Shown here in pieces: positions 29,645-39,820 of a DNA stretch of 64,000 nt. Under the pieces are notes generated by a model that did no database searches, had not been told where the DNA came from, and saw only the letters and a program-made list of their open reading frames with translations. Within the stretch, counting starts at the first letter, position 1, and each line of letters starts with the position of its first letter. Origin of the DNA: Aliiglaciecola sp. 3_MG-2023 (GTDB taxonomy: Bacteria; Pseudomonadota; Gammaproteobacteria; Enterobacterales; Alteromonadaceae); contig NZ_JAUORV010000006.1 in assembly GCF_030548205.1 (NCBI RefSeq), positions 247,177-311,176 of the forward strand, written 5' to 3'. The position numbers and the translations under genes were made by a program.

Positions 29645-32467
29645 ATGCAACAAAGCGTGATGAAAGCATGGTGGGATTCTTCACACATGGCTGGCGGCAA
29701 CGCTGCTTATATAGAAGAACTCTACGAAACATTTTTGGACGATCCAAACAGTGTTTCAGAGCAGTGGCGAAGTATATTTGAAAGTTTGCCTAAAGTGGAT
29801 GGCGTTGAATTAGATACCAACCATTCTTTAATAAGAGAGCAATTCAAAGCCTTAGCTGCTTTAGGTCCTGCGGCCAGAGCAACTAGCAGTGCACCTGCTA
29901 AAGCTTCAAGTAGTGATGAAAAGCAAGTTAAAGTATTGCAGTTGATCAATGCCTACCGATTTAGAGGGCATCAACATGCCAATCTAGATCCTTTGGACTT
30001 ATGGAAGCAGCCTAGGGTTCGAGACCTAGAGTTATCCCACCATAATTTGACTGAAAAAGATTTCGATACCCATTTTAATGTAGGTTCTTACGCCATTGGT
30101 CAAGAAACCATGACGTTGAAAGATCTATTCACTTCCTTGAATAGAACTTATTGTGGCTCTATCGGTTCTGAATATATGCATATCACTGATACCGAACAGA
30201 AACGTTGGTTACAGCAGCGCTTAGAATCGGTACAGGCAAAACCCGAAATTAGTCGCGATGAAAAAATCAATATTCTAAAGGGCCTAGTTGCTGCCGATGG
30301 TATGGAGAAATACTTAGGGGCTAAATTTCCAGGTGCAAAACGCTTTTCATTAGAAGGTGGTGATGCATTAGTGCCTATGCTTAAAGGCTTAATTAACCAC
30401 GCTGGTGCTAATGGTGCGAAAGAAGTGGTTATTGGTATGGCTCACCGTGGACGACTTAATGTTCTAGTAAATGTCTTAGGTAAGAACCCTTCGGTTTTAT
30501 TTGATGAGTTCTCTGGTAAACATGATCAATCCCTAGGTGCAGGTGATGTTAAATATCATGCTGGTTTCTCTTCTGACTTTGCTACCGAAGGTGGTAATGT
30601 GCATTTGGCGTTAGCATTTAACCCATCTCACTTAGAAATAGTCAATCCTGTGGTCATTGGTTCAGTAAGAGCGCGTCTTGACCGTCGTGAGTGCTCTGAT
30701 GGTTCAACGGTTTTACCTATTACTATACACGGTGACTCAGCCATAGCTGGGCAGGGTGTTGTACAAGAGACATTTAATATGTCTCAAACCCGCGGATTCA
30801 AAGTGGGTGGTACAGTTAGAATCGTAATTAATAATCAGGTAGGCTTTACTACTTCTAAAACAGAAGATACCCGCTCAACACAATATTGTACTGATATTGC
30901 GAAGATGGTTCAGGCACCTATATTCCATGTGAATTCTGATGATCCTGAAGCTGTTTTATTCGTCACAAAATTAGCGCTAGATTATCGTAATACTTTTAAA
31001 CGTGATGTGATGATTGACTTGGTTTGTTACCGTCGTCATGGTCACAACGAAGCTGATGAGCCAAATGCGACTCAGCCATTGATGTATCAAAAAATTAAAA
31101 AGCATCCTGTGCCACGTTTATTGTATGCAGATCAATTAACTGCTGAAGGCAGTATTGAAGATCACGAAGTAGAGAAATTAGTCAGTGAATATCGTGCAGC
31201 GCTAGATCACGGCGCGTGTGTTGTTCCAGAGTGGCGTCCTATGACAGAACATTCTGTAGACTGGACTCCGTATTTGGGGCATGACTGGGATGCGCCTTAC
31301 AATGCTCAAATTGATAAAGATAAACTCATTGAGCTTGGCCGATCTATTGTCAATTATCCTGAGAGCTTTAAATTGCAATCGCGGGTGAAAAAGCTCTATG
31401 GCGATCGTGAAGCTATGCTTGCAGGAGAAAAGCTTATCGATTGGGGGATGGCTGAGAATTTAGCCTATGCCGATATTGTTTCAAAAGGAACAAATATCCG
31501 CCTAACTGGTCAAGATTCTGGTCGAGGTACATTTTTCCATCGCCACGCGGTTCTACATAACCAAAGCGATGGCGCGGAATATATGCCATTGCAACATGTG
31601 AGTGAAGACCAAGGTAAAATGGAAATTTACGACTCAGTGCTGTCTGAGGCTGCGGTTGTCGCTTTCGAATTTGGCTATGCAACTGCTGAGCCTGGTACCT
31701 TAACTATTTGGGAAGCACAATTTGGTGATTTTGCCAATGGCGCACAAGTGGTTATCGATCAGTTCTTAAGTTCTGGTGAAGCAAAATGGGGACGCTTATG
31801 TGGATTAACATTATTGCTTCCACATGGTTATGAGGGGCAAGGTCCTGAGCATAGTTCTGCTAGATTAGAGCGCTTTTTACAATTATGTGCAGATCATAAC
31901 TGGCAGGTGTGTGTGCCTTCTACACCAGCCCAGGTTTACAACATGATCAGACGTCAAGCGATTCGTCCAATGCGTAAACCGCTAATTGTTATGTCACCTA
32001 AGTCACTTTTACGTCATCCTCTGGCAGTGTCTAGCTTTGATGAGTTAACTGATGGTGTTTTCCACACTGTTATTGATGAAGTTGATGATATTAAGCCAGC
32101 TGATGTTAAACGAGTTGTAATGTGTTCAGGAAAAGTTTACTACGATTTATTAGAACAACGTCGCAAAAACGAACAACAGGATGTGGCTATTGTTCGAATT
32201 GAACAACTTTATCCTTTCCCAAGTGAGGACGTGGTGGCAAAGATCACTAAAAAGTATACTCACGTTAAAGACTGGGTTTGGTGTCAAGAAGAACCACAAA
32301 ATCAGGGAGCATGGTATTGTAGCCAGCATCATTTCTGGGCATCGCTCCCAGAAGGAGCAAAACTAACTTATGCAGGTAGAACTGCATCTGCTTCTCCTGC
32401 AGTTGGCTATAACGCAGTTCACAATCAACAGCAAAAAGCGTTGGTTGATGACGCACTTACTCTATAA
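29645..32467 (+). CDS. sucA: 2-oxoglutarate dehydrogenase E1 component
   Basis: The thiamine-diphosphate-dependent E1 that decarboxylates 2-oxoglutarate and transfers the succinyl group to lipoyl-SucB. The 940 residues are close to E. coli (933). Features are the N-terminal WWDSSHMAGGNAAYIEELY, GMAHRGRLNVLVN, HGDSAIAGQGVVQE (diphosphate/Mg site) and YRRHGHNEADEP. The ATG at 29645 follows AAGGGA; an in-frame TTG ten codons earlier is ignored. It lies 12 bases upstream of sucB. Confidence 0.97.
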   Translation: MQQSVMKAWWDSSHMAGGNAAYIEELYETFLDDPNSVSEQWRSIFESLPKVDGVELDTNHSLIREQFKALAALGPAARATSSAPAKASSSDEKQVKVLQLINAYRFRGHQHANLDPLDLWKQPRVRDLELSHHNLTEKDFDTHFNVGSYAIGQETMTLKDLFTSLNRTYCGSIGSEYMHITDTEQKRWLQQRLESVQAKPEISRDEKINILKGLVAADGMEKYLGAKFPGAKRFSLEGGDALVPMLKGLINHAGANGAKEVVIGMAHRGRLNVLVNVLGKNPSVLFDEFSGKHDQSLGAGDVKYHAGFSSDFATEGGNVHLALAFNPSHLEIVNPVVIGSVRARLDRRECSDGSTVLPITIHGDSAIAGQGVVQETFNMSQTRGFKVGGTVRIVINNQVGFTTSKTEDTRSTQYCTDIAKMVQAPIFHVNSDDPEAVLFVTKLALDYRNTFKRDVMIDLVCYRRHGHNEADEPNATQPLMYQKIKKHPVPRLLYADQLTAEGSIEDHEVEKLVSEYRAALDHGACVVPEWRPMTEHSVDWTPYLGHDWDAPYNAQIDKDKLIELGRSIVNYPESFKLQSRVKKLYGDREAMLAGEKLIDWGMAENLAYADIVSKGTNIRLTGQDSGRGTFFHRHAVLHNQSDGAEYMPLQHVSEDQGKMEIYDSVLSEAAVVAFEFGYATAEPGTLTIWEAQFGDFANGAQVVIDQFLSSGEAKWGRLCGLTLLLPHGYEGQGPEHSSARLERFLQLCADHNWQVCVPSTPAQVYNMIRRQAIRPMRKPLIVMSPKSLLRHPLAVSSFDELTDGVFHTVIDEVDDIKPADVKRVVMCSGKVYYDLLEQRRKNEQQDVAIVRIEQLYPFPSEDVVAKITKKYTHVKDWVWCQEEPQNQGAWYCSQHHFWASLPEGAKLTYAGRTASASPAVGYNAVHNQQQKALVDDALTL

Positions 32468-32479
32468 TTAGGAACCAGT

Positions 32480-33967
32480 ATGACAATAGAAATTAAAGTA
32501 CCGGTGCTACCAGAATCAGTAGCAGATGCTTCGATTGCCACATGGCATGTCAAAGTTGGTGACAAAGTCAGTCGAGATCAAAACCTTGTTGATATTGAAA
32601 CCGACAAAGTAGTGTTAGAAGTTGTATCACCAGACGAAGGTACAATTACGGAAATATTGGATGCTGAGGGTGATACAGTCCTTGGTGAACAAATTATTGC
32701 AAAACTAGAAGAAGGCGACGGCGCTAGCAGTGCAAAAGCACCTGCAGCACCCGCAGCTAGTCAACCAACTACATCAAGTACAAAGGGTAAATCAGTGGAA
32801 ATTAAAGTTCCTGTGCTGCCAGAATCGGTAGCTGACGCAACAATCGCAACATGGCATGTACAACCTGGGGAAGCGGTTTCTCGGGATCAGAACCTAGTGG
32901 ACATCGAAACTGACAAAGTAGTGTTAGAAGTCGTTGCTCCTGCTGACGGTTCACTAACTGACATCGTTGCCCAAGAAGGTGACACTGTTACTGCTGAGCA
33001 AGTTATCGCTAATTTTGCTGAAGGTGCAGGTGCATCTGCTCCAGCAGCTAGCGAATCTACAGAAGCTGAGTCTGCAGAAGAGAATGACGCCTTGAGCCCA
33101 TCAGTAAGACGTTTATTGGCAGAAAAAGGCGTTGATGCGTCGAATATCAAAGGCACTGGCAAAGGCGGTCGTATTACCAAAGAAGATGTTGAAAAACATC
33201 TGAAAGGCGCGTCTAAACCAGCATCAAAAGATGCCGCAGTTGCAGCTCCAGCCGCGCTAGTTGGCGAGCGTACTGAAAAACGAGTACCAATGACACGTCT
33301 GCGTAAAACCATTGCAAGTCGTTTATTGGAAGCGAAAAACTCTACGGCAATGTTGACTACCTTCAATGAAATCAACATGAAGCCAATTATGGATTTGCGT
33401 AAGCAGTATCAAGAAAGTTTTGAAAAGCGCCATGGTATACGTTTAGGTTTCATGTCTTTTTACGTGAAAGCTGTGACAGAAGCATTGAAGCGTTTCCCTG
33501 AGGTTAATGCATCAATTGATGGTGATGATATCGTTTATCATAACTATTTTGATATCTCTATTGCGGTTTCAACTCCTCGTGGATTGGTCACTCCAGTTTT
33601 ACGAGATTGTGACGCTCTAGGAATGGCAGGGATTGAAAGTGGTATTAAATCTCTTGCGATAAAAGGTCGTGATGGCAAATTAGCCATGGATGACTTACAA
33701 GGTGGTAACTTTACTATCACTAACGGCGGTGTATTTGGGTCATTATTGTCAACTCCAATTATTAACCCTCCACAAAGTGCTATTCTTGGTATGCACAAAA
33801 TCCAAGAACGTCCAATGGCGGTAAATGGAAAAGTTGAAATTTTACCAATGATGTACTTGGCACTATCTTATGACCACCGAATTGTTGATGGTAAAGAGTC
33901 CGTAGGCTTCTTAGTTACGGTAAAAGAAATGTTAGAAGATCCAACTCGTTTACTTTTAGACGTATAA
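32480..33967 (+). CDS. sucB: 2-oxoglutarate dehydrogenase E2 (dihydrolipoyl succinyltransferase) with two lipoyl domains
   Basis: The core transferase that passes the succinyl group from lipoate to CoA. The 495 residues hold lipoyl domain 1 (about 3-77, Lys43 in ETDKVV), an Ala/Pro/Ser linker, lipoyl domain 2 (about 106-180, Lys146), a peripheral subunit-binding domain (about 208-245) and the catalytic domain with [11 protein letters not shown] near the end. E. coli SucB has one lipoyl domain and about 405 residues, so the extra domain explains the length. E3 (lpd) is not in this window. The gene follows sucA and is separated from sucC by two hairpins. Confidence 0.96.
   Translation: MTIEIKVPVLPESVADASIATWHVKVGDKVSRDQNLVDIETDKVVLEVVSPDEGTITEILDAEGDTVLGEQIIAKLEEGDGASSAKAPAAPAASQPTTSSTKGKSVEIKVPVLPESVADATIATWHVQPGEAVSRDQNLVDIETDKVVLEVVAPADGSLTDIVAQEGDTVTAEQVIANFAEGAGASAPAASESTEAESAEENDALSPSVRRLLAEKGVDASNIKGTGKGGRITKEDVEKHLKGASKPASKDAAVAAPAALVGERTEKRVPMTRLRKTIASRLLEAKNSTAMLTTFNEINMKPIMDLRKQYQESFEKRHGIRLGFMSFYVKAVTEALKRFPEVNASIDGDDIVYHNYFDISIAVSTPRGLVTPVLRDCDALGMAGIESGIKSLAIKGRDGKLAMDDLQGGNFTITNGGVFGSLLSTPIINPPQSAILGMHKIQERPMAVNGKVEILPMMYLALSYDHRIVDGKESVGFLVTVKEMLEDPTRLLLDV
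32489..33019 (+). repeat. Tandem lipoyl-domain duplication inside sucB
   Basis: Two copies of about 74 residues, offset by 309 bases (103 codons), share long identical stretches such as [13 protein letters not shown] and [19 protein letters not shown]. The DNA copies differ at many third codon positions, so the duplication is not recent and protein-level identity has been kept. Confidence 0.85.
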
Positions 33968-33988
33968 TATTTTGGACTAAATCGAATT

Positions 33989-34018
33989 GATAGGTGGTAG
34001 CTTGAGCTATCATCTATC
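33989..34018 (+). other. Hairpin between sucB and sucC
   Basis: A 14-base stem (GATAGGTGGTAGCT and AGCTATCATCTATC, two G-U pairs) with a two-base loop and no T-run after it. It is more likely an mRNA stabiliser or processing site than a terminator. Confidence 0.6.
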
Positions 34019-34050
34019 CAAATGTCGGTATTTTATCGGCACCTTTAATC

Positions 34051-34072
34051 AAGTCGCTATTATGCGACTTTT
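34051..34072 (+). terminator. Weak terminator-like hairpin before sucC
   Basis: A seven-base stem (AAGTCGC and GCGACTT) with a TATTAT loop and a short TTTT that runs into AAATT. It lies 27 bases before the sucC ATG. Read-through is expected if sucCD depends on the upstream promoter. Confidence 0.5.
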
Positions 34073-34099
34073 AAATTAAATTAAACGGATAGAAACACC

Positions 34100-35266
34100 A
34101 TGAATTTGCATGAATATCAAGGTAAGCAATTATTCAAAGAATATGGCTTACCAGTATCTGAAGGGTTTGCTACAGATTCTCCAGAAGAAGCTGCAGCAGC
34201 GGCCGATAAAATTGGCGGAAGTGAGTGGGTAGTAAAGTGCCAAGTACACGCAGGTGGCCGAGGTAAGGCTGGCGGTGTTAAATTAGTTAAATCTAAAGAT
34301 GAAATCAAAGCATTTGCTGAGAAATGGTTAGGTAAAAATCTAGTTACTTTCCAAACTGACGAAAATGGCCAACCAGTTAGCAAGATTTTAGTTGAATCTT
34401 GTACGGATATTGCTGATGAACTTTATTTAGGTGCGGTTGTTGACCGTACTTCTCGTCGTATCGTTTTCATGGCGTCTACTGAAGGCGGTGTTGAAATTGA
34501 AACTGTTGCTGAAGAAACACCTGAAAAGATTTTGAAAGCTGAAATCGACCCTATTGTTGGTGCTCAACCGTACCAAGCGCGTGATATGGCATTCCAGTTA
34601 GGCCTTAAAGGTGTTCAAATCAAACAGTTCACTAAAATCTTTTTAGGTTTAGCGAAAATGTTTGTTGATTTAGATATCGCACTTATCGAAATCAACCCTC
34701 TTGTTATAAAAGATGACGGTGATATTCATTGTCTAGACGCTAAAGTGGCTATTGATGGCAACGCTGCATATCGTCAGCCTAAAGTTAAAGCTATGCACGA
34801 TCCATCTCAAGATGATGCCCGTGAAGCTGAAGCGGCTAAATGGGAACTAAACTATGTAGCACTAGACGGAAACGTTGGTTGTATGGTTAACGGTGCTGGT
34901 CTTGCAATGGGAACTATGGATATAGTCAACTTGCACGGTGGCAAGCCTGCTAACTTCCTAGATGTTGGCGGCGGTGCGACTAAAGAACGTGTTGCAGAAG
35001 CATTCAAAATCATACTTTCTGACAGCAACGTTAGTGCAGTATTAGTTAATATTTTCGGTGGAATTGTACGTTGTGACATGATCGCTGAAGGTATTATCGG
35101 TGCAGTTAAAGAAGTGGGTGTGAACGTACCTGTTGTTGTACGTCTTGAAGGTACTAATGCTGAACTAGGCCGTGAAGTATTGGCTTCATCTGACCTAGAT
35201 ATTATCGCTGCAAGCAGTTTGACTGACGCAGCTCAGCAAGTTGTTAAAGCTGCGGAGGGCAAATAA
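34100..35266 (+). CDS. sucC: Succinyl-CoA synthetase beta subunit (ADP-forming)
   Basis: The ATP-grasp subunit that binds succinate and nucleotide in the reaction succinyl-CoA + ADP + Pi to succinate + ATP + CoA. The 388 residues match E. coli SucC. It begins [19 protein letters not shown] and carries [14 protein letters not shown] and [12 protein letters not shown], and the C-terminal domain has [16 protein letters not shown]. It overlaps sucD by one base (TAATG). Confidence 0.97.
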   Translation: MNLHEYQGKQLFKEYGLPVSEGFATDSPEEAAAAADKIGGSEWVVKCQVHAGGRGKAGGVKLVKSKDEIKAFAEKWLGKNLVTFQTDENGQPVSKILVESCTDIADELYLGAVVDRTSRRIVFMASTEGGVEIETVAEETPEKILKAEIDPIVGAQPYQARDMAFQLGLKGVQIKQFTKIFLGLAKMFVDLDIALIEINPLVIKDDGDIHCLDAKVAIDGNAAYRQPKVKAMHDPSQDDAREAEAAKWELNYVALDGNVGCMVNGAGLAMGTMDIVNLHGGKPANFLDVGGGATKERVAEAFKIILSDSNVSAVLVNIFGGIVRCDMIAEGIIGAVKEVGVNVPVVVRLEGTNAELGREVLASSDLDIIAASSLTDAAQQVVKAAEGK

Positions 35267-36138
35267 TGTCAGTATTAATTAATAAACATACCAAAGTTAT
35301 CTGTCAGGGTTTTACTGGTGGTCAAGGTACTTTCCACTCTGAGCAAGCAATTGCTTACGGTACGCAAATGGTTGGTGGTGTTACACCTGGTAAAGGTGGT
35401 ACAACTCACTTAGATTTGCCTGTATTTAATACAGTACGCGAAGCTGTCGAAGAAACTGGCGCAACTGCTTCTGTCATTTATGTACCAGCACCTTTCTGTA
35501 AAGATTCAATTGTAGAAGCTGCTGATGCGGGCATCGAATTGATTATTTGTATCACAGAAGGTATTCCTACCATCGACATGTTATTCGTAAAAGAATACTT
35601 GACGGTAAAAGGTGTTCGTATGATCGGACCAAACTGCCCAGGTGTTATCACTCCGGGTGAATGTAAAATCGGTATCATGCCTGGTCATATTCATAAGCCT
35701 GGTAAAGTAGGTATCGTTTCTCGTTCTGGTACCCTAACTTACGAAGCAGTTAAACAAACTACAGACGAAGGCTTTGGCCAATCTACTTGTGTAGGTATTG
35801 GTGGTGATCCTATTCCTGGTTCAAACTTCATCGACATTTTGAAGTTGTTCCAAGAAGATCCAGAAACTGAAGCAATCGTGATGATTGGTGAAATTGGTGG
35901 TTCTGCAGAAGAAGAAGCTGCTGAATTTATCAAAGCTAATGTAACTAAACCTGTTGTTTCTTATATTGCTGGTGTAACTGCACCTGCTGGTAAGCGTATG
36001 GGTCACGCTGGCGCAATCATTGCCGGTGGTAAAGGTACAGCTGACGAGAAGTTTAAAGCACTTGAAGATGCAGGTGTTAAAACAGTTCGTTCGCTTGCTG
36101 ATATTGGTAAAGGCTTGCGTGAAATTACCGGTTGGTAA
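35266..36138 (+). CDS. sucD: Succinyl-CoA synthetase alpha subunit
   Basis: The CoA-binding subunit carrying the phosphohistidine intermediate. The 290 residues include the CoA-binding Rossmann part ([19 protein letters not shown]), [20 protein letters not shown], and the active histidine in [17 protein letters not shown] (about residue 247). It is the last gene of sdhCDAB-sucABCD, closed by a strong terminator. It supplies and uses the succinyl-CoA that ScoAB also draws on. Confidence 0.97.
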   Translation: MSVLINKHTKVICQGFTGGQGTFHSEQAIAYGTQMVGGVTPGKGGTTHLDLPVFNTVREAVEETGATASVIYVPAPFCKDSIVEAADAGIELIICITEGIPTIDMLFVKEYLTVKGVRMIGPNCPGVITPGECKIGIMPGHIHKPGKVGIVSRSGTLTYEAVKQTTDEGFGQSTCVGIGGDPIPGSNFIDILKLFQEDPETEAIVMIGEIGGSAEEEAAEFIKANVTKPVVSYIAGVTAPAGKRMGHAGAIIAGGKGTADEKFKALEDAGVKTVRSLADIGKGLREITGW

Positions 36139-36160
36139 TCTGCAATTAATTTGCTGTGAA

Positions 36161-36187
36161 AAACCCGCTTTCTAGCGGGTTTTTTTA
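36161..36187 (+). terminator. Terminator of the sdh-suc cluster
   Basis: A nine-base stem (AAACCCGCT and AGCGGGTTT) with a TTCT loop and a long T-run, 22 bases past the sucD stop. Confidence 0.92.
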
Positions 36188-36447
36188 TGCCTATTATTCT
36201 TTGTAATTTAACTTAGTCGTAGTATAAAAATCCTCCATTAATTGTCGAAAATACTAGGTTTCCCCCCTTTAAAAAACCGCATCTGAAAGTTAACAAAATA
36301 TAAATTCTCAAAACGAATTTGTAGTATCAAAGTTAATCAGGATTTAGATGAGTTTCAAAACTTCAGGGGTAATACTGATTGGCAAGCAGCTGACAAATTA
36401 CCAGTGGCAGCGTACTTTTCTTAATTAAACATGAAATGTGAGTTTAA

Positions 36448-36753
36448 AACGGTTTCCTAGGGGGATTCGCTAGTGCAGAGGATGAAAGAGGTATACCTTA
36501 TTTTGACTCTGATATTTCCATTTTTTATTTGTATAATGGCTTATATTTGGCGGATATCGGCTTTAGTCAATTTGACTATTTCTCTGATGTCGATAATGTC
36601 TATGTGGCTATATGTGGTAGCTACCCTTGTGAAAATAAGAATGAATTATTTGCATACCGGCTTGATTTAAAATACGAGGTGGATTGGGATACGTCACCTA
36701 ATTGGGAAATATCCAATGAGGTTGCATTTACTTTCATAATGATTACTTTCTAA
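36448..36753 (+). pseudogene. Possible C-terminal remnant of a decayed gene
   Basis: An open frame of 101 codons without a usable start. It opens just after a TAA and ends at a TAA at 36751-36753. Its translation is protein-like (FLGGFASAEDERGIPYF, then YLYNGLYLADIGFSQFDYF, ending FTFIMITF) and rich in Y, F, D and N, as in exported or beta-rich proteins. A short ATG frame at 36431 (MKCEFKTV) would join it after a one-base shift near 36455. Another piece ending in LPVAAYFS lies just upstream (to about 36424). I do not recognise the family. Confidence 0.35.
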
Positions 36754-36870
36754 TATTATTGAGGGATGCTGTTATCTGGAGTTGGTTTAGTCGCTTACTT
36801 TTAAGCAGCGGCTTAACCTGTAAAGCTTTATAAATTATTTGATTAAAAAGATTTTGCCTTCCTAGCAAAG

Positions 36871-36879
36871 TGTTATAAT
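36871..36879 (+). promoter_or_regulatory. Extended -10 promoter of glnS
   Basis: TGTTATAAT is a perfect extended -10 (TG-N-TATAAT), 47 bases before the glnS ATG. The -35 region (ATTTTG at 36851) is weak, as is common with extended -10 promoters. Confidence 0.6.
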
Positions 36880-36925
36880 AGCTTCTTTTTTCGTTTCTAA
36901 TACACGTGTTACAGGGGAACTATTA

Positions 36926-38590
36926 ATGGCCGAGACAGACATTCGTCCGACCAACTTCATACGTCAAATTATTGATAAAGATTTGCAAGCAGGGTTGCAC
37001 AAACAAATTCACACGCGCTTTCCGCCTGAGCCTAATGGTTATCTGCATATAGGCCATGCGAAGTCAATCTGCCTGAATTTTGGTATTGCACAAGATTATC
37101 AAGGAACCTGTAACCTCAGGTTTGATGATACTAATCCTGACAAAGAAGATATTGATTATGTTAACTCAATCAAGAACGATGTTCATTGGTTAGGGTTTGA
37201 ATGGGAAGGTGATGCCCGTTACTCTTCGAACTATTTTGATCAATTGCATGCCTATGCGACTGAATTAATCGAGAAAGGGTTGGCATATGTTGACTTCTCA
37301 ACCCAAGAAGCAATGCGAGAAATGCGTGGCACCTTAACCCAACCAGGACAAAATAGTCCTTATCGCGACACCAGTGTTGAACAAAACTTGGAAGAGTTTA
37401 GTAAAATGACAGCCGGTGAATATGCTGAAGGGCAGTGTGTTTTGCGGGCTAAAATTGATATGACGTCTGCATTCATGTGTATGCGTGATCCTGTCATCTA
37501 TCGGGTTAAGTTTGCTCACCATCATCAAACCGGTGATAAATGGTGCGTATACCCAATGTACGATTTTACCCACTGTATATCAGACGCTATCGAAGGTATC
37601 ACTCATTCTCTTTGCACTTTAGAGTTTCAGGACAACCGTCGTTTGTATGACTGGGTGATAGATAATATTGATATTCAGTCACAACCACGTCAATACGAAT
37701 TTTCACGTTTGAATCTTGAATTCACGGTATTGAGCAAACGTAAATTAATTCAGTTGGTTGAAGAAGAGCATGTCAGTGGATGGGATGATCCGCGTATGCC
37801 TACCATTGCCGGATTGCGCCGTAGAGGGTATACAGCAGATTCAGTGCGTGAATTTTGTAAACGCATTGGTGTGACTAAAATGGACAATATGGTCGAAATG
37901 GGCATGCTTGAAGCCTGTATCCGTGATGATCTTAACGAAAATGCAAATCGGGCAATGGCGGTTTTATCGCCAGTGAAGGTGGTAATCGAGAATTATCCTG
38001 AAGATCAGGTTGAACAGCTTAGCGCAGCTAACCATCCAAATGATGAAAGCAAAGGAACCCGCAGTATTCCGTTTACGCAAGAAGTATTAATCGAAGCTGA
38101 CGACTTTCGTGAACAAGCGAATAAGAAGTTTAAACGCTTAGTTCTGGGAAAAGAGGTTCGTTTACGAAATGCTTATGTGATTAAGGCCGAGCGTGTTGAA
38201 AAGAATGAGGAAGGGGAAGTCACCACCATTTTCTGTAGCTATGATCCCGATACATTGGGTAAAGATCCTGCCGATGGACGCAAAGTAAAAGGTGTGATCC
38301 ACTGGGTTAGTGCTAGTAAAGCCTTGCCTGCTGAAATTCGACTTTATGATCGATTGTTTACAACGCCTAACCCTGCTGCTGAAGAGAACTTTGTAGACTG
38401 TATTAACCCAGATTCATTAGTTGTCAAAAATGGCTGGGTAGAGCCCAGTTTGTTAGAAGCTGAAATTAATCAAACCGTGCAATTCGAACGCACTGGGTAT
38501 TTCTGCAAAGATAAAGACAGTACTGAAAGCAAATTGGTATTTAACCGTACCGTGGGCTTGCGAGATACCTGGGCAAAAATTGGCGATTAG
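36926..38590 (+). CDS. glnS: Glutaminyl-tRNA synthetase
   Basis: Charges tRNA-Gln with glutamine. The 554 residues match E. coli GlnRS. The class I signature [16 protein letters not shown] is at about residues 33-48, the KMSKS-equivalent loop is VLSKRKL, and the C-terminal anticodon-binding beta-barrels follow (from about 340, with [13 protein letters not shown]). It is transcribed alone, from an extended -10 promoter to a terminator. Confidence 0.97.
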   Translation: MAETDIRPTNFIRQIIDKDLQAGLHKQIHTRFPPEPNGYLHIGHAKSICLNFGIAQDYQGTCNLRFDDTNPDKEDIDYVNSIKNDVHWLGFEWEGDARYSSNYFDQLHAYATELIEKGLAYVDFSTQEAMREMRGTLTQPGQNSPYRDTSVEQNLEEFSKMTAGEYAEGQCVLRAKIDMTSAFMCMRDPVIYRVKFAHHHQTGDKWCVYPMYDFTHCISDAIEGITHSLCTLEFQDNRRLYDWVIDNIDIQSQPRQYEFSRLNLEFTVLSKRKLIQLVEEEHVSGWDDPRMPTIAGLRRRGYTADSVREFCKRIGVTKMDNMVEMGMLEACIRDDLNENANRAMAVLSPVKVVIENYPEDQVEQLSAANHPNDESKGTRSIPFTQEVLIEADDFREQANKKFKRLVLGKEVRLRNAYVIKAERVEKNEEGEVTTIFCSYDPDTLGKDPADGRKVKGVIHWVSASKALPAEIRLYDRLFTTPNPAAEENFVDCINPDSLVVKNGWVEPSLLEAEINQTVQFERTGYFCKDKDSTESKLVFNRTVGLRDTWAKIGD

Positions 38591-38631
38591 GTTGGTATAA
38601 GCCTAGTTTACAATTTTAGTTACATGGAAAG

Positions 38632-38663
38632 AAAAAATGCGGCTTTTATAAGTCGCATTTTTT
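38632..38663 (+). terminator. Terminator of glnS, possibly bidirectional
   Basis: A 14-base stem (AAAAAATGCGGCTT and AAGTCGCATTTTTT, one G-U pair) with a TTAT loop, flanked by A-run and T-run. It lies between the convergent glnS and yciK. Confidence 0.85.
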
Positions 38664-38721
38664 CTTTAATTATGTTGTTTTTGTTTAACTCAATACCGTG
38701 CCTTTGGCATTGCTCAAAATA

Positions 38722-39468
38722 CTAAGACTTTGGTTGAGCAACGAAGGTTTTTCCGTTTTCTTCTTTACTGTCATCCGACATCAAATATAAATATAGCGGC
38801 ATGATATCTTCTGGTGCTTTCAGTGTACTTGCATCTTCACCTGGAAAAGCTTTAGAGCGCATGGAAGTGCGAGTTGCGCCTGGATTGATACAATTGAAGC
38901 GTAGACTGGTACCTGCATATTCATCGGCTAAAACTTGCATCATTCCTTCAGTGGCAAATTTTGATATGGAGTAGGTACCCCAGTAGGCTCTTCCCTGGCT
39001 GCCGACAGTGGAACTTGTGAAAACAATCGAAGCGGTAGGGGCAAGTTCAAGGGCTTCTAATAATGCTTGTGTCATTAGAAATTGACTGTTTAGATTCACT
39101 TGCATGACTTGCTTAAAAATATCTTCTTCAATCTGCTTGAACGGTTCTAAATGTCCCAGCACACTCGCATTTTGTAACACACCATCTAATTTTCCAAACT
39201 GATTTATAATGGTGTTGGCCATATCCTGATAGTGCTTTTTTGTCGCGCCTTGCATATCTAATGGCACTATGGCGGGCTCTGGATAACCCTCATTGACTAT
39301 TTCATCGTAGACTGATTCAAGTTTTTTAACTGTGCGGCCTAACAGTATAACTGTGGCCCCATGTTTGGCAAAGTGAATAGCAGCCGACTTACCAATGCCT
39401 GCTCCGGCACCAGTGATTAATATTGTTTTATTTTGTAGGGCATTTAAAGGGGCAGAAAAATTGAGCAT
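38722..39468 (-). CDS. yciK: Short-chain dehydrogenase YciK
   Basis: An NAD(P)-dependent oxidoreductase of the SDR superfamily whose substrate is unknown. The 248 residues carry the cofactor motif TGAGAGIGKSAA near residue 17, the LQNAS strand and the catalytic YSISK with an upstream serine (TSSTVGSQG). The ATG at 39468 is used; a TTG seven codons earlier would only add residues unlike the family. YciK and SohB lie side by side in E. coli; here they are near each other but separated by the lipase gene. Confidence 0.88.
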   Translation of the reverse strand: MLNFSAPLNALQNKTILITGAGAGIGKSAAIHFAKHGATVILLGRTVKKLESVYDEIVNEGYPEPAIVPLDMQGATKKHYQDMANTIINQFGKLDGVLQNASVLGHLEPFKQIEEDIFKQVMQVNLNSQFLMTQALLEALELAPTASIVFTSSTVGSQGRAYWGTYSISKFATEGMMQVLADEYAGTSLRFNCINPGATRTSMRSKAFPGEDASTLKAPEDIMPLYLYLMSDDSKEENGKTFVAQPKS

Positions 39469-39820
39469 GTTAAAATGTGAGTTAAACAAAAGGTATGGAA
39501 TTCTAACATTTATGGGCTTTTTGAGGTATTCATTTTTAAATTAACTGGGGAATCAAATAAGCTCAAGAAAGAAATCGTTGAAAGTCTAATGTGACGGTTA
39601 TTTATACATAACCAGCAAAACATAACTCTTTTACAAGTAGCCAGTCTAACATTATTTTAACAAACTCATTTGCAAAAAACTAACAAAGCCAATACTATGG
39701 GGGCAATGACAACTGGTCATACTTGTTGAAAGGTGGAAGGCACAAACAATGTACAGATGTTGCCTAAAAAATCGACTTTTCACATGTGTATCAATGAATT
39801 AACTGTATTTGGGAGAAATA
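39469..39820. other. 352-base region between yciK and the lipase gene
   Basis: AT-rich, without a gene. A short inverted repeat ATGAC-N5-GTCAT sits at 39706-39720, about 100 bases before the lipase start, and could be an operator. GGGAGA precedes the lipase ATG. No clear promoter hexamers were seen. Confidence 0.45.

Larger units (their letters stand above)
36188..36925. other. 738-base region between sucD and glnS without an intact gene
   Basis: Holds the possible remnant at 36448-36753 and the glnS promoter near 36871. The first 250 bases are AT-rich and show stop codons in all frames. It is the longest stretch of the window without an intact gene. Confidence 0.6.

Noticed and set aside
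36473..36670. A GTG-started hydrophobic 65-residue frame with AGGGGG upstream
   Set aside because: It overlaps the more protein-like frame 36448-36753 in another frame. A hydrophobic alternate frame is a common by-product of such composition, and I see no family resemblance.
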